Of a DNA stretch of 64,000 nt, positions 20,500 to 31,872 are shown piece after piece. The stretch is from Isoetes taiwanensis. Taxonomy: Eukaryota > Streptophyta > Lycopodiopsida > Isoetales > Isoetaceae. The stretch covers positions 2,514,783 through 2,578,782 of the forward strand of contig JAJEKV010000032.1 of the NCBI GenBank assembly GCA_021234155.1, given 5' to 3'. Each line of letters starts with the position of its first letter. The first letter of the stretch is position 1. A program made the translations under genes and the position numbers. The notes under the pieces were generated by a model that was not told where the DNA came from, ran no database searches, and saw nothing but the letters and a program-made list of their open reading frames with translations.

Positions 20500-21226
20500 G
20501 ACGGTTGAAATGGTTTCTTCTCACAGAGGTGAGGGCGGCCAGGGCGATGGCCTGAGACAGAGGCTGCCCTCCTTCTCTCCATCGAATTGCTGCCTTATCT
20601 TGAAACAAATAAACCAGATTGCTAACAAGGAATTCAACATAGCTCTTAGGAGAATCAGAGATTGTAGGAAGCCAAACCTTGAAGCAACATCAGGGCAGTC
20701 TTCTAGATTTGCTGGTAAGTCACTAACATGACACTCTTGTTCCCTTGCTCTCAAAAGCAATATATCTTTGCTTCAATAGGTGAGACTGGGCATTCTTGGA
20801 TGCTTATTATCTTATCTCTTTTGATCAAAGACACATTCAAAAGGTGCAGATGCCTATAAGTGGAATACATTTGTGAAAAATCTAGTTTATGATGCAGTTT
20901 CAGGTTTTGGCAGCACATTTATTTTATCTGTGTCTTCTTTACTTACTGGGTTTCTTCCTTTCTTCCACCCTTTCTTTCTAGTAGAAAGGTCTAGAACAAT
21001 ATTTTTTGGATGATCAAAAAGATACTCTGGGATAGTGGATTATATGAATTAGTACAAATTTTTGGAAATTTGAACTGAAAATTTAGAGCAAACAGGTTAT
21101 ATGGTGCAGATCGATGGATTTTCTAAGCACTCGGTTCTTTGGTACTAATATGCCAAGAACCTCATGATCAAACAAGTACTATGGCTCTTGGTACTGCTAT
21201 GCCTTAACAAGTAATGGCCTAGTACA
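20500..21226. other. Unassigned sequence right of the CACTA transposase
   Basis: An open stretch at 20510-20715 (QINQIANKEFNIALRRIRDC, SGQSSRFAG) ends at a plausible splice donor (GCTG|GTAAGT) and may be an exon of a host or captured gene. No family was recognised and no partner exon could be joined with confidence. The remainder to 21226 shows no coding signal. Confidence 0.35.
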
Positions 21227-21297
21227 ACCATTACTACTAGGATAAAAAAACCCTTGCCGCAAAAGGTTTTCACGAGAAAAACCTTTGTAGTAATGGT
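21227..21297. repeat. 71-bp foldback element with 11-bp terminal inverted repeats
   Basis: ACCATTACTAC at 21227-21237 is the exact reverse complement of GTAGTAATGGT at 21287-21297. Inside, AAAGGTTTT and AAAACCTTT form a second stem. The ends resemble CACTA-derived miniature elements, but the first base and the missing target-site duplication leave the class open. Confidence 0.55.
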
Positions 21298-21371
21298 GAT
21301 ACTAGACAAGCAGGAAAAAAAAATATAAGCAGACCATGATGACCATTTAGAGCCCAGTAATTGGAGACGCT

Positions 21372-21945
21372 TGTTAGTCCTGTGCCTCCTGGTACAGGAC
21401 TATTCATGCATACGACGGACCAGGTCAAGCTCAAGGATCCGCAGTCAACCACGGGTCAGCCATCCAAGGCCCCGCAGAAGACCAAGCAGCCAAACCTATC
21501 AAAGAGGCGCCGGACAAGTGAGAGGGGTCACCCGCCCCGCGTCGGGGTCTCAAGGCGTGATTCTAGGCACTTCAAGAGGCACCGCAAGCAACATTCCTCA
21601 GAATCAGGCCTCCTTCCGTGAGTCCAAGACCGAGATCAGCCGAGTGTCTATATTGGGCCAAAGGCCATTGTACTATATATATGAGTAGAGCTAGCATATG
21701 AGGGCTAGATGAGTTTTGAGTCTTGTCTCTCTTCGCCTTCTCTCGATTATGTAGAGCTCATGTATGTTCATCATTGATATCCAAGAAGCATATCATTTTC
21801 CTCTTATTGTTCTTTTTCTCGTTTTTTCTTCTTGTTGTTCTTTTCTTGCAAATCCCAAGTGACATAGTCCCCCTGATTCTCCCTGTTAGATCCAAGGGTC
21901 CTCACAGAGGGTCGTCTTGCGAGAGTTCAACCCGGACCCCAAACA
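21372..21945 (+). repeat. 5' LTR
   Basis: 574 bp, TG...CA ends. It carries a TATATATA promoter motif at 21674-21681, roughly in the middle, consistent with a U3-R boundary shortly after. It differs from the 3' LTR by numerous small indels concentrated in the GC-rich segment at 21490-21560, as well as substitutions. Confidence 0.93.
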
Positions 21946-21990
21946 CCGCCGTGCAGGAATTCCGATTCGTTTCGTTTCTTCTTCGCCGCC
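21946..21990 (+). other. Expected primer-binding-site region, no canonical site seen
   Basis: The bases just after the 5' LTR (CCGCCGTGCAGGAATTCC) do not begin with TGG, the complement of a tRNA CCA end. The usual plant Met-tRNA primer-binding site is therefore absent or mutated in this copy. Confidence 0.5.
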
Positions 21991-23600
21991 ATGTTCCGTC
22001 CTCAAAACTTCACGCGGAAGAACTTCTTTCCCGTGACGGCGCCTCGATTGAGCGCCATCATCGACGGGAAGTCGTTCGTGACATGTATGGATCTGCTTAT
22101 GACATTGAGGGAGGCCACATTCGGTCTAGGGCTCAGTCGGCGCCACCCACCCCTCGTGTCATGTCTCGCCCAAATTCTCCACCTCAAGCGTGCAAACATT
22201 GCTCACAGCCTCAGTCTCCTCATCACTATCAGGAGCCCTATCCGCTCCACCCGCTCAACCTTACTTTCATACCCCCGTAACATGCCTTCATCCATCACTC
22301 TTCTGGCCATACGCCTCTGCCTTCACAACCATCATCTCCTACGGGTAGACAGGGATATCCACATGTCTCTTTTGCTCCTCCCCAGGATTTTCCCTTCCCT
22401 ACCTTTCCCACCGCTCTTCCCACATTTACAATCTTACGGACCTCAAACCCAATGATCGGGCACCTCCAAGTACCCCCACCTCGCCCACCCCTTCGCCAGG
22501 TCTTTCCGGCACCATACCCCCTCCAACTCCACCTCAATATCCTCACTATCATGTTCGGTCCAGCCCAAAGACTTTTACCTTTCGGACCTTTAAGCTGACT
22601 TATCCCACCTTTGGCAACACTAAAGGCAAACCTTTAGACCAAAGTGCTCAGCCCACATGGAAGAATTTGAGGCTCGCGGTCCTGAATGGTCATGCGCAAC
22701 CTCAACTGAAATTCCACATCTTTTTCCACCACATTGCGGGGCTCCCCTCATCAATGGCTCATGTCCAACAAAAGCCACTTTGGAAACAAGATTGGTCCGA
22801 AATGAAAAAACTTTTTTTTCTCACTATGGGACCACGGATGATGATCAACTTCATCTCAAGCAACTCAATGACCTTCAACAAGAGCCCACTGGAGTCCGCC
22901 GGGATTTTGCAGACCGTCTTCACATTCTCGCCAAGAAACTCAAGGAGTACCCCACACGAGCGGATCTTGGTCGGTTTCTCCAAGGACTTCCTCCAAATTT
23001 ATCGGACTCATGACCGGATACCGCTACCAAGACTTTGGAGCAAAGCTATCGATCTTGTCAATCACTTTCGGCCAATGTTTCCTCCCGTGGCGTGGCTCTT
23101 CGGGAGCTCCCTTTCATTCCACCCGCCATAGTTCCCCGATCGCTGCTCAACCTCAACACGCCAATCATAGTAGCATCGGATCTGGTGCCATATACGCAAA
23201 TATCAAGGCCACTTGGCTAATGAGTGCAACTCCACCAATGGCCCGCCTCATTGTAAACGCCGCAACATGTGCAATCATGCCACGGAAGAATGCAATCGCA
23301 CTCATCCTACACCTTTCCGCAACAAGATGGTTTATCAAGTGCAAACAACACCTCGGCACCAATCGCCATATCAGACCACCACCGCAGCGCAACCCAATCA
23401 ACTCTATCACAAGAAGGGAGCAACAACGGGGACCCAACACACATTCTCCTTTTTGATCCTTCGAAAGCCGGTGTTATCACTGTCAAGAATGGGGTCATAC
23501 CACCCCGCGGCATGTCCTCAACTTCCCCAAGTTCGCAGCTTGACTTCGCACTAATCGGACCACATCAGTCCGCCTCACGCGCTTACCAACTCGATTGCTA
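21991..23600 (+). pseudogene. gag of the Ty3/gypsy element, frameshifted
   Basis: Starts at MFRPQNFTRKNFFPV and passes through several frames. The capsid-type retrotransposon gag motif is readable at 22840-23010 (LKQLNDLQQEPTGVRRDFAD, LAKKLKEYPTRADLGRFLQG). A zinc-knuckle-like cysteine/histidine cluster follows at 23224-23300 (HCKRRNMCNHATEEC), close to but not a perfect CX2CX4HX4C. Gag forms the particle in which the element RNA is reverse transcribed. No intact frame covers it. Confidence 0.75.
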
Positions 23601-24249
23601 ATGGCAAACAAGGCCGGCGTCGATTAGCGGAAGCCACCTCGCGGCGCCAAGAATCACGCTATCAACCTGCTCCCCGCCAATCAACCTCGATGGATCAACA
23701 AGCACGGAAGAAATTTTTCGTGCTCTTAATCCTCCAGTCCAGCCATCAAATTGGGTTGGTTTGGTGTCACGCACTGTATGCCACGCCCTTTAACCATTAT
23801 TCCTAATGGCACGAACCTCGCCTTTGCGCCGATGCCATTCCTCATGTAAGACAAAAGGTCCATTTTGCACCGGACTTGAGAAACTCATGCCAATGTCATG
23901 CCTAAAGTTCGCCAAAGCATTTTGAACCTCATGCAAGCCGGCTGAAGGCCGCACATTGGCTAATGTCCATGCCACCACGAGAGCTCAACAACGACAAGAC
24001 GCGACCTTCCACGCCTCAACCTCCACGCCTCGGACATATCCCAATATCGCCGCGGAGGTTGACCTACTCAAAGAAGTTGCCGCTTCCTTACCACGCGACT
24101 CCCGCACTGTGGATCCACCGATCCTTTTTCTCATGTGCCTCTCGAACTCCAAGAGGAGCTAGCCAAAATCAAAATTCCTTTAAGCTTGGCCACAATTTTG
24201 AAACTCGCCCTGCTCTCAAGGACCGTTACCACTCCCCGACCGTTTTTGG

Positions 24250-25263
24250 TTGGGGCTGTTGCTACCTCTACTCCCACGGTACATGCCACGGTGGGCCATC
24301 AACAAGTCAATCATGTTCAAATTGACGGAGGTAGCGCTGTCAATCTCATCACGGATAAACTCCAAGAAACAAATGGGCATCAAACAACTCTACCGTGCCC
24401 CATATGACATCAAATTGGCCAATGGCCATATCACGAGACCTCAAGGCCACGCTCTTCTTCTTCACATCAACATAGGTGATCTCAGATTCCCCTTGGAATT
24501 TGGTGTTTGGAAGGCTGGAGAAGATCCAGGTGATTATGAAATGTTGGTCGGCAGACCTTTTCTCCGCCAGGCCAAGAGCATTCATTACTGGGCCACGGAT
24601 CAGTTAGTCATCACTGATGGTCACCTCAATGCCACCATGGACTTGGAAACCGGCAAAATCATTTCCGTCGACAATGCTGAACCCTCTCTCTCCGACACCG
24701 ACTCTGAGGACGCCCAGAATATTTATCAAGTTCAGGCTCCACCTGCGAGTCTGCCTCTGTCATCCTACCCCGAATATGCTGATCCTTGGGGAGAAATGAC
24801 TCTTGATCAGGACCAGGCTGTGGCTGCTTTGCTTGACCCTTACCTGGCTCCTTGCAATCGAATCCAACGTGTTGATCACTTTTCAGACGCTGAACCTCCT
24901 GCAGCTCCTGTCGATGTACACGCTGTCATGAAGCAACCTCTGCTTGAGGAAACTCAGCAACCTCTCTTTTTCACCACGCAGAGTGCCAAGCATCCTGTTA
25001 TGCTTCAACCTCCTGCTCATATTGTCCAAGACACGGAAGTTATCCCCCATATTCAGACTCCGGAAGTCGAGATTGTGGACGTAGGCAACAATCAGCCCGT
25101 CCGACTTGCTGCCAATCTTCCGACACCCTATCGTAACAGGGCAGTCACGCTCTTCAAAAAATTCAAACACATTTTCGCCTGGAGCTACAGAGATCTTCGG
25201 GGGATCAACAAAACCTTGGGGGAACTCACCATTCCTACCAAAGTCGATGCATGCCCAGCCTAG
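24250..25263 (+). pseudogene. pol N-terminal part: aspartic protease to start of reverse transcriptase
   Basis: The active-site loop reads VQIDGGSAVNLIT, with Asp at 24324-24326, the DGGS variant of the D(S/T)G motif known in plant gypsy proteases. It lies in a different frame from the long 337-residue frame that follows. That frame has the second protease strand (YEMLVGRPFLRQAKSIHYW), an acidic linker, and then the start of the RT domain (RAVTLFKKFKHIFAWSYRDL). It ends at a stop at 25261. Confidence 0.78.
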
Positions 25264-26521
25264 CAACGACAAAGCACGGGGCTCAACCCCACTACCGCGG
25301 ATCGCCAAGGCAGAAATTGACAAACTCCTTGCCGCAGTTTGATCTATGAGGTCAAACATTCTCGAAAGTGGGTGAGCCCCATCGCCATTGCACTCAAACA
25401 CAATGGTAAGATCCGCTTGTGTGGACTACCGAAAACTCAATCGTGCCACTGAGCGTGATCATTTTCCCCTTCCCTTCACGCACTGTGTCCCCGAAGAGGT
25501 TGCCGGACATGAGATGTACTCCTTCATGGATGGTTTTTTCCGCTACAATCGATCTCAATCAAAGAATCCGATCAACTCAAGACTACCTTCACCACCCGGG
25601 CACTTTTGCCTACAAGGTGGTTCCTTTTGGATTATCAAACTCTCCATCCACGTTTTCAACGTATCATGCTCTCAGTTTTTCAGATTTTATGAAGGAAAAT
25701 CCCTTCTTGCAAATTTTTCAAGATGACTTCTCTCGCTTACAGTTCCATGGTGACCATTTGGATAAATTGGAACTTGTCTTTCGAAATGTGATGAGTCCCG
25801 GCATTAGTCTCAATCCCGAGAAATGCACCTTTTGTGTCACTTCGTGTGTTCTGTTGGGACATGTGGTCGCAGCAGTGTATCACCACGGATCTCGCCAAAA
25901 TCACCGTGGTGCTCAAGGCTCAAGCACCAGCCAATATAAAGGAAACACGCTCTTTCTTGGGTAAGGTCAATTATTACTCCACCTTCATTCCCCGGACTCG
26001 CAGAGCCATTGCAGATCCCATTCATAAACTCACGGGTGATGAATCCACCGGGCTTGGAATTCCCAAAGCGGATGTCGCTTTCCAACAGCTTGAAGCTTTT
26101 GCTTACTCAGCCCCGTTCTTGTTCCTCCTCAATGGGACAAGCCCTTTCATGTCCATGTCGATGTCTCGCCTTTGCTATTGAGCTGTTCTTTTCAAGAATA
26201 TGATGCGCATTAACCGACAAACCAAACCGCGCACGCCAGGAAACTCAATTCTCGCTGAACGCGAACTACTCGCCCACAGAGCGAGAAGCCTTGGGTTTAA
26301 TTTTCTTCGGCCCAACGCTTGGCCACTATCTTTTTAAGGCCAAATCAAATTCTTTTGTTGACCACCGTGCACTTCTTTACTTGATCAACAAATCCACCCC
26401 ACGGGCCGCGATTGCACGTTGGGTCCTACTTTCGCAAGAATTTGCACCTTTTGAAATTGTTCACAAGGCCGGCAAATCTCATGTTGTCCCCGGATTATCT
26501 TTCACGCGATCCACACGATGA
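25264..26521 (+). pseudogene. pol central part: reverse transcriptase and RNase H
   Basis: RT motifs are spread over frames: VDYRKLNRATERDHFPLPF and MYSFMDGF near 25415-25540, FAYKVVPFGLSNSPSTFS near 25610-25660, and the catalytic box as FQDDFSRL near 25717-25740 in place of the usual YxDD. GISLNPEKCTFCVTSCVLLG follows. RNase H is represented by LGLIFFGPTLGHYLFKAKSN, DHRALLYLINK and FEIVHKAGKSHVVPGLSF at 26291-26510. Several single-base shifts and stops separate these segments. Confidence 0.85.
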
Positions 26522-26715
26522 TCCTCTATCGGAGTCTCAGACGCTTTTTTCCCGATGCTCAACTCTTTTTCGTCACGGCAACACCACATTGGTTCCATGA
26601 CTTTCAACAAGATCTCCTCACAGCGCTCTTCCACCCAGAGGACGCCACGCCTTCTCCTCGATAAGCGACAATCCCCGCCGACATCAATTTCTCCGCGAGG
26701 TCCGCGGACTACACC

Positions 26716-27661
26716 ATGGTTGCAGGCCATCTTTACAAAAAGGGTAAGGATACCATTCTTCGATTTGTGTTCTCCCTCATGAGGTCCCGTGATATTGTCC
26801 GAGAAGCCCATGAAGGGCTCGGTGGTGGTCATTTTCATGGTGACACCACGGCACGCAAAATCCTTCTTGCTGGTTATTTTGGCCCACGCTCTTCAAAGAC
26901 GCCACGCCCACGCCCAAGACGCGTGTGATGCTTGCTGGGCGTGTGGGACGCCCACGCCCGCGGACGCTCTTCCCTTTGACGCCGGCCGCCACGCCCACTT
27001 CCCTTCAAAGAAATGGGGAATGGATTTTGTGGGACCCATCGATCCTCTCAAGGCGGCACACCCGCGTTCGCTACATTCGGTTCTCACCGACCACGCTACC
27101 AAATGGGCGGAAGCTTATGCGACTTCCAGACAACACCGCGGGCAAAGATGCCCAAGGTCCTCTATCAACAAATCATCACGCGATTCGCGCCCCACCTGAG
27201 CTGGTGGTCTGATCGTGGTGTCCATTTTATCAATCATACCATCAAGGAGCCGGACGGATTATCTCCTCGATACATCATCACAAGAGCACACCTTACTATC
27301 CTCAAGGGAATGGTTTGGCGTAAAGCACAAACAAAACTCGTCACAATTCTCAAGAAAATTTGTGATGCTTCTCAAAGACCGATTGGCAAAACAAACTTCC
27401 TAATGTTCTTTGGGCTTACAATGCTTGTTTCAAAATAGCTACTGTGTCACACCCCTTTCAAATTGGTTTATGGTCAAGAAGCTCTCATGCCGCTTTGAAT
27501 ACATACTTCCAACACTCCGTTTTCAACCAAGCACGCCCATAATCCACCGGCCGTTTGACTCAAAGAAAGGGTTTATCAATTGGAACAGTTGGATGAACTT
27601 AGAAGAGATGCTTATATTCGTGCTCTTCATGGACAACAGATTGCAAAAAATCCTTACATGA
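26716..27661 (+). pseudogene. pol C-terminal part: integrase
   Basis: The zinc-binding region shows HEGLGGGHFHGDTTARKILL near 26807-26870. The catalytic core shows WGMDFVGPIDPLKAAHPRSL near 27011 (first Asp), then HATKWAEAYATS and WSDRGVHFINHTIKE near 27205-27250 (second Asp), then frameshifted remnants of the Glu region. GQEALMP-like sequence near 27475-27490 marks the domain after the core. Its job is insertion of the cDNA into the host chromosome. This copy is broken. Confidence 0.82.
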
Positions 27662-28075
27662 CAAACGGTGAAGACAAAAACATTCAACTAAGGAGATTTG
27701 GTTCTTCTTTATGATTCTTGGTACAAAACTTTTCCTGTAAACTTAAGTTTCGTTATTTGGCCCTTATCAAATTGTTCAAGTGGTTCGACCCCAGCGTTTT
27801 TTTCTGGTTTGAGTTAGATGGCACTCCATTACCTACACTGGTTAATGGCTTTCGCCTCAAAACATTTCATACAACAGAAAGTGCACATCCACAAACAGAT
27901 GCTGTTCCAGACACGCACACAACAGATAGTGACTAAACCAGCGGCATATTTATATTATAGGTGGAATTTTTTTACAAAATGTGGGCGCAGCCCAGCTATT
28001 TCCGCTATGGGCACTGCCCTATATACAAAAACGGGCTCAGAGCCCTATCTACTAAGTCCTAAGAAGAAAAACCCT

Positions 28076-28342
28076 CTACTCCGGGTTTGGAGCAGAGGTG
28101 ATGCGCAGGATGTGGTAGAGGTTCTGCTCAGGATCCCAGCGAAGGTGCAGAACCACCTCCATCCCGTTGGTCTTCGGGTCGGGATGTTCAGCCATCCCGG
28201 CACACCAGCCGTCCATTCTCACGCCACGATTGTGGCAGCGCCAGAGGTCCAGACAATTCATCTTGCAGGTAATCCACTCCTGACAGTTCGTGGGCATAGT
28301 GCAGTCCTCGTTCAAACCAGCAGCAGCCATGCTGAGCGCCAT
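28076..28342 (-). CDS. Small intact antisense ORF between integrase and 3' LTR
   Basis: On the strand opposite to gag-pol, an 88-residue frame runs from an ATG at 28342 (or 84 residues from the ATG at 28330) to a stop at 28076. It is hydrophilic with six Cys: DCTMPTNCQEWITCKMNCLD, LWRCHNRG, DGWCAGMAEHPDP, ending LYHILRITSAPNPE. A TATATAAG box lies 29 bases upstream of the first ATG, which would put the transcription start about at that ATG and makes the second ATG the likelier start. Upstream the frame stays open to 28555. No family recognised. Antisense ORFs between integrase and 3' LTR are known from some plant gypsy lineages. Unlike the sense frames, this one is unbroken. Confidence 0.5.
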   Translation of the reverse strand: MALSMAAAGLNEDCTMPTNCQEWITCKMNCLDLWRCHNRGVRMDGWCAGMAEHPDPKTNGMEVVLHLRWDPEQNLYHILRITSAPNPE

Positions 28343-28370
28343 CGGATGCCTTCGTTTACTCCCGGTTCGT

Positions 28371-28378
28371 CTTATATA
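28371..28378 (-). promoter_or_regulatory. TATA box of the antisense ORF
   Basis: TATATAAG on the minus strand, 29 bases upstream of the first ATG of the antisense ORF. The surrounding sequence is GC-richer than the box, so it stands out, but chance occurrence is possible. Confidence 0.45.
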
Positions 28379-28585
28379 GCCAACTGAGGAAGTCCTTGTC
28401 GACGTGGACCAATCACATAAATCGCCAACGTGTTTGCAATGCAAGGCTGTTTCTAAACTGAGAATCTTTTCTCCCGCCGCATATCTAGCCATGGTACCTT
28501 CTGACACATTCCTTTTAATGATATCCCACTTCGAGTTGACAGCATTAAATGCCATTCCTTCTTTTCACGCCCGTCGAACATTAAT

Positions 28586-31500
28586 GTGTGTCCTTTGGCC
28601 ACCTGTCACATCCCATCATTCTCTCACGCCTCATCTCCACCGTTCATTCCTTCTCCCTTTGTTGTTTGGGGACTTAGCCAAATTTTTGCCTCTCAATCAC
28701 CTCCTTGGCATCTTTCGACACCTGGCACCATCAACGGTTGCAGCTTCGCCCTTATCATGCCCCTTTTCGCCCCACCTTTGCGCGCCCCTAAACCTTTTCG
28801 TCTCTCTGGCGCTTTTAGTCCCTCCCGTTCTTTGCTTTTCGTCCTCCGCCTTGGAATCACCGTTTCTTTTCCGCCAATCTTTGTCATGGCTGCACCAAAA
28901 TTTTCTACACTTCAAGCTACCGCCCTGTGGAACCGCTCTTTTAGAGTCTGTCTCTTTCTTGACGCCCACTTTCCGCGGAGCGCTCTTGTTGGCGAATCGC
29001 GCGATCGCAGAACGCGAGAAACTCTGAATTCTCTCAAATGGAACTTAGGCTCCAAATCCCCGACCGGTTGAGGCGGTTCATCGCTAACATCGCCAGCAAC
29101 TGCATGGATACACCACGGTTGGTCGATGGCACCACCATTTATTTGACTCAACACCTAATTTTCCGAGGTATTCCATATTCCTTTGCAAACCCTTTGTTTA
29201 TCTTGGTCCGCCATACGGGATCTTGATGTCACCGAAGTTTGGTGCACCGCTATCATGCAAACGTGCATCGCCTCACAAATATTGACAAGCCCCATGAAAC
29301 TTTTGTTAAGTTTCGTGGCGCAAAAGTACCTTGGGTATTCTATCAAGAACACCCATATCAATAAACCTTTCTATAATATCGTAGTCACCGCTACCGCTCA
29401 ACCCACCACATTGATTGGCCCCAATTGTCGTTTCTACCGCCTTCTCCAAGAAGTAGACCGCCTTCGGCTGCCACTTCTCCCTCGAAACTTCGTGGGAGGC
29501 CATCTTCAAGCCCTCATCTTGTCATTACTTTCCTCCCACAAACTCTCATTCTCAAAATTCCACTCGCCAGCCCATTCCTAAGACTCATCAAGTTGGCACT
29601 TCACGCCCTTCTTCTTCCGGGTCATGTCAACCTTCAACACACGCGATGTCACCGTCTCCTCCTCCTCTACGTAAACCAAGCACTCTAGTCCTCATCATGT
29701 GTCCCAAACGTCACAAACAAGGCAACGGTACCGGCTCCACCACCACAAACCCTCGTCAATTTGTTGTATCAAGATCGCCAGGATGCTCAAGCCGCCGTTC
29801 TAAAGTTACAAGAATCCCAAGAAGCTCTTATGAATGGGGTTCACATTACCGACGGCCTCGAGATGTGGTTGACCGTAACCTTCAAGCCGCAATCGCACAA
29901 GTTCAAACTTTGGAAGCCCAACTTCAAGAAAAGCATGGGGCTCTCTTACAGCCAAGATAGATCTCAAAAGTGCATGTGGATCGACCAGCCTACTTGCGGA
30001 TCAACAAAGCTCGGCTTCAATCAGGAACTTCAGGCCTTATTGGAGCAACACAAGTCCAAAGACACCCTCCTTAGTGACAAGGAGAAAGATATTGCTAAAC
30101 TCAACGCTTTGTACTCCGAAGCTTTGTGAAAAATTACATTACTCAAGTTCAACACCTTCACGTAGCATGACGCCGATTGCCTCTTTGACGCTCAGCTCTC
30201 CACGCAGACTTCTCAAATAACATCCCTCCAAGATCACTTACGGAGGTTCAGAAACGTAAACTTCTTGATGACGCGGAGATTGCCGCAGCCGACTCAATGC
30301 CCCGGGCAAGCCTCCTCACAAAGTTAACACTTCTCGAAACGGGTCCGCGGACCCGACACGCCTTGTTGTTAGAAAAGGACCACGAGGATCCGTGACCTCG
30401 AACAACGACTAGTGCAAACTATTCAGTCTGGCGATGAGGCTCGAGACAAAACTTGAAGGCTACATTACCATTGCTCTCTCCTTTTCGTTGACTACCCTAT
30501 TCCTTCCAATTATATCGGATTATGTGGTTGCCCGCCGCCACCTCTTTCTTCCGGCGGCATACGGTGATGGTCCGTTGATGATGTTCCCAAGCACGCAGCG
30601 AGATTTTCTTCGGATCTGGCCTGAACTCTGTTGAAGACAAAGGTTTATTTTGTGCCCTTTTAGTCTTTGATCTCATTCACCGCGGACGATGGGATATGAT
30701 CACCTTCGAGTTGTTCAACCAATGGCATACATTTTTTCATGATTTCTATCTGGCAGATACACGGGACAAATTTCGAGATGGGCCACATCGGAACTTTCGA
30801 GGGTGGTGACCCCACACTTCAATGGTTGCTTTTGGATAACAACCCCTATCTGTCTAATCATGACCCGGACACATGCTCTTCATCAAGAGTACATGCCTGA
30901 GCTTGCTCATCATTTGCCCTCTCCGGCAAGTTGAAGCCCGTTGAACAAATAAGGAAGTATCCGGGACATCCCGGGGATCTTCCCTTTGCACAAGTTTACA
31001 TGCAAAGACACTGGCGGTTACAATCAATGCGTGCTCTTCTCGATAGCAAGACAGGTCCCCACGGGTTGGGATAGCCCTCCTGTTTACTCTCGGCCCCGCT
31101 TCAGTGGGATCGTTGGTGCAAGGCTCTAGATCCCGCCCTTTTCGATGAATTCGGGGAGGCGGGCCTCGGTTCCCCACCCACGAGGCGGCTCCCTCTCCAG
31201 TATGCTTCTCGGGTGCCCCTCCACGCCCTGGGTTTCTTACTTCTGATTGGCGTCTTCCCTTACGGACCAAGGTCATGGATGGCCGCAGCGGGATCCACTC
31301 CCCTCAAATCTCGACCGGATCTCCGGTGGGATCCCCGCCGTCGACGATCCGGCAGGAGGATAATGCCACCTTAGACACTAATAAACCACGGATCTATATT
31401 GCCAATGCTTGGCGTGGTTGGTAACGACCGAGGATGCCATTTATGGCCTCGACACCTTCTTGCAAACATGCCGCCACCTCCCTGACCCGTCCGGTCAATC

Positions 31501-31865
31501 GTCAGCGGTTTTCATCTTTGCTCTCAAAGAGCCTCCCGTCGGCTCCTCCAATCGGCGGCGTCCATCCCCACTGCAATCGAGAACCAATGTCGGTGCTTTT
31601 CGGTCTCCATTTGCCTCCTCATGGAGTGCCGGTTTGTTTCTTCGAAGCCCACGGCCTCTTTGAAGACATGGTGCGCTCTCATTTTCTCATTGGCGCCGAT
31701 CACGCCCTTGGGCTCAACACTCCTCCCCGCTCTTCAAAATGCGAGGATCTCATTAGCGATTACCATAATGGTGCCCGTCCTCACTCCGTGAGGATCACTT
31801 TCAGGCGAGGGGCTTCCCGCCCTGGAGACACTTCCTCCTTTTTCTTCACGGGTGTCGTTTGGTGA
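28586..31865 (+). pseudogene. Extra coding region between integrase and polypurine tract, function unknown
   Basis: About 3 kb of sense-strand sequence with protein-like frames that no pol domain explains. Segments include MAAPKFSTLQATALWNRSFR (28886-), LQIPDRLRRFIANIASNC (29045-), VLKLQESQEALMNGVHITD and LQALLEQHKSKDTLLSDKEK with a likely coiled coil (29790-30120). The final frame of 143 residues (31434-31865) contains LFGLHLPPHGVPVCFFEAHG and ends in a stop that touches the polypurine tract. That exact fit argues it is element-encoded. No transmembrane envelope-like segment was recognised. Frames are interrupted repeatedly. Confidence 0.55.
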
Positions 31866-31872
31866 GGGGGAG
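31861..31872 (+). promoter_or_regulatory. Polypurine tract
   Basis: GGTGAGGGGGAG immediately precedes the TGTTAG start of the 3' LTR: the RNase-H-resistant primer for plus-strand DNA synthesis. Confidence 0.85.

Larger units (their letters stand above)
8495..20500 (+). mobile_element. Large CACTA (En/Spm-type) DNA transposon, right end not identified
   Basis: The left end begins CACTACAAGGGATCG at 8495, the canonical start of the CACTA superfamily. It is followed at once by a subterminal array of palindromic repeats (8590-9250) and later by a TNP2-type transposase (about 19161-20296). Between them lie a promoter with an open frame, a LINE insertion, a possible cargo exon, a 113-bp tandem array and a SET-domain frame. 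Copies of the subterminal palindrome at 15205-15260 and 16705-16830 tie the middle to the same element. The expected inverse terminus ending TTGTAGTG was not found downstream, so the right end is truncated or diverged. The end coordinate is where transposase similarity fades. Confidence 0.75.

Noticed and set aside
24883-25401. 172-residue minus-strand frame opposite pol
   Set aside because: Shadow of the gypsy pol frame, which carries recognisable protease and RT motifs on the plus strand.
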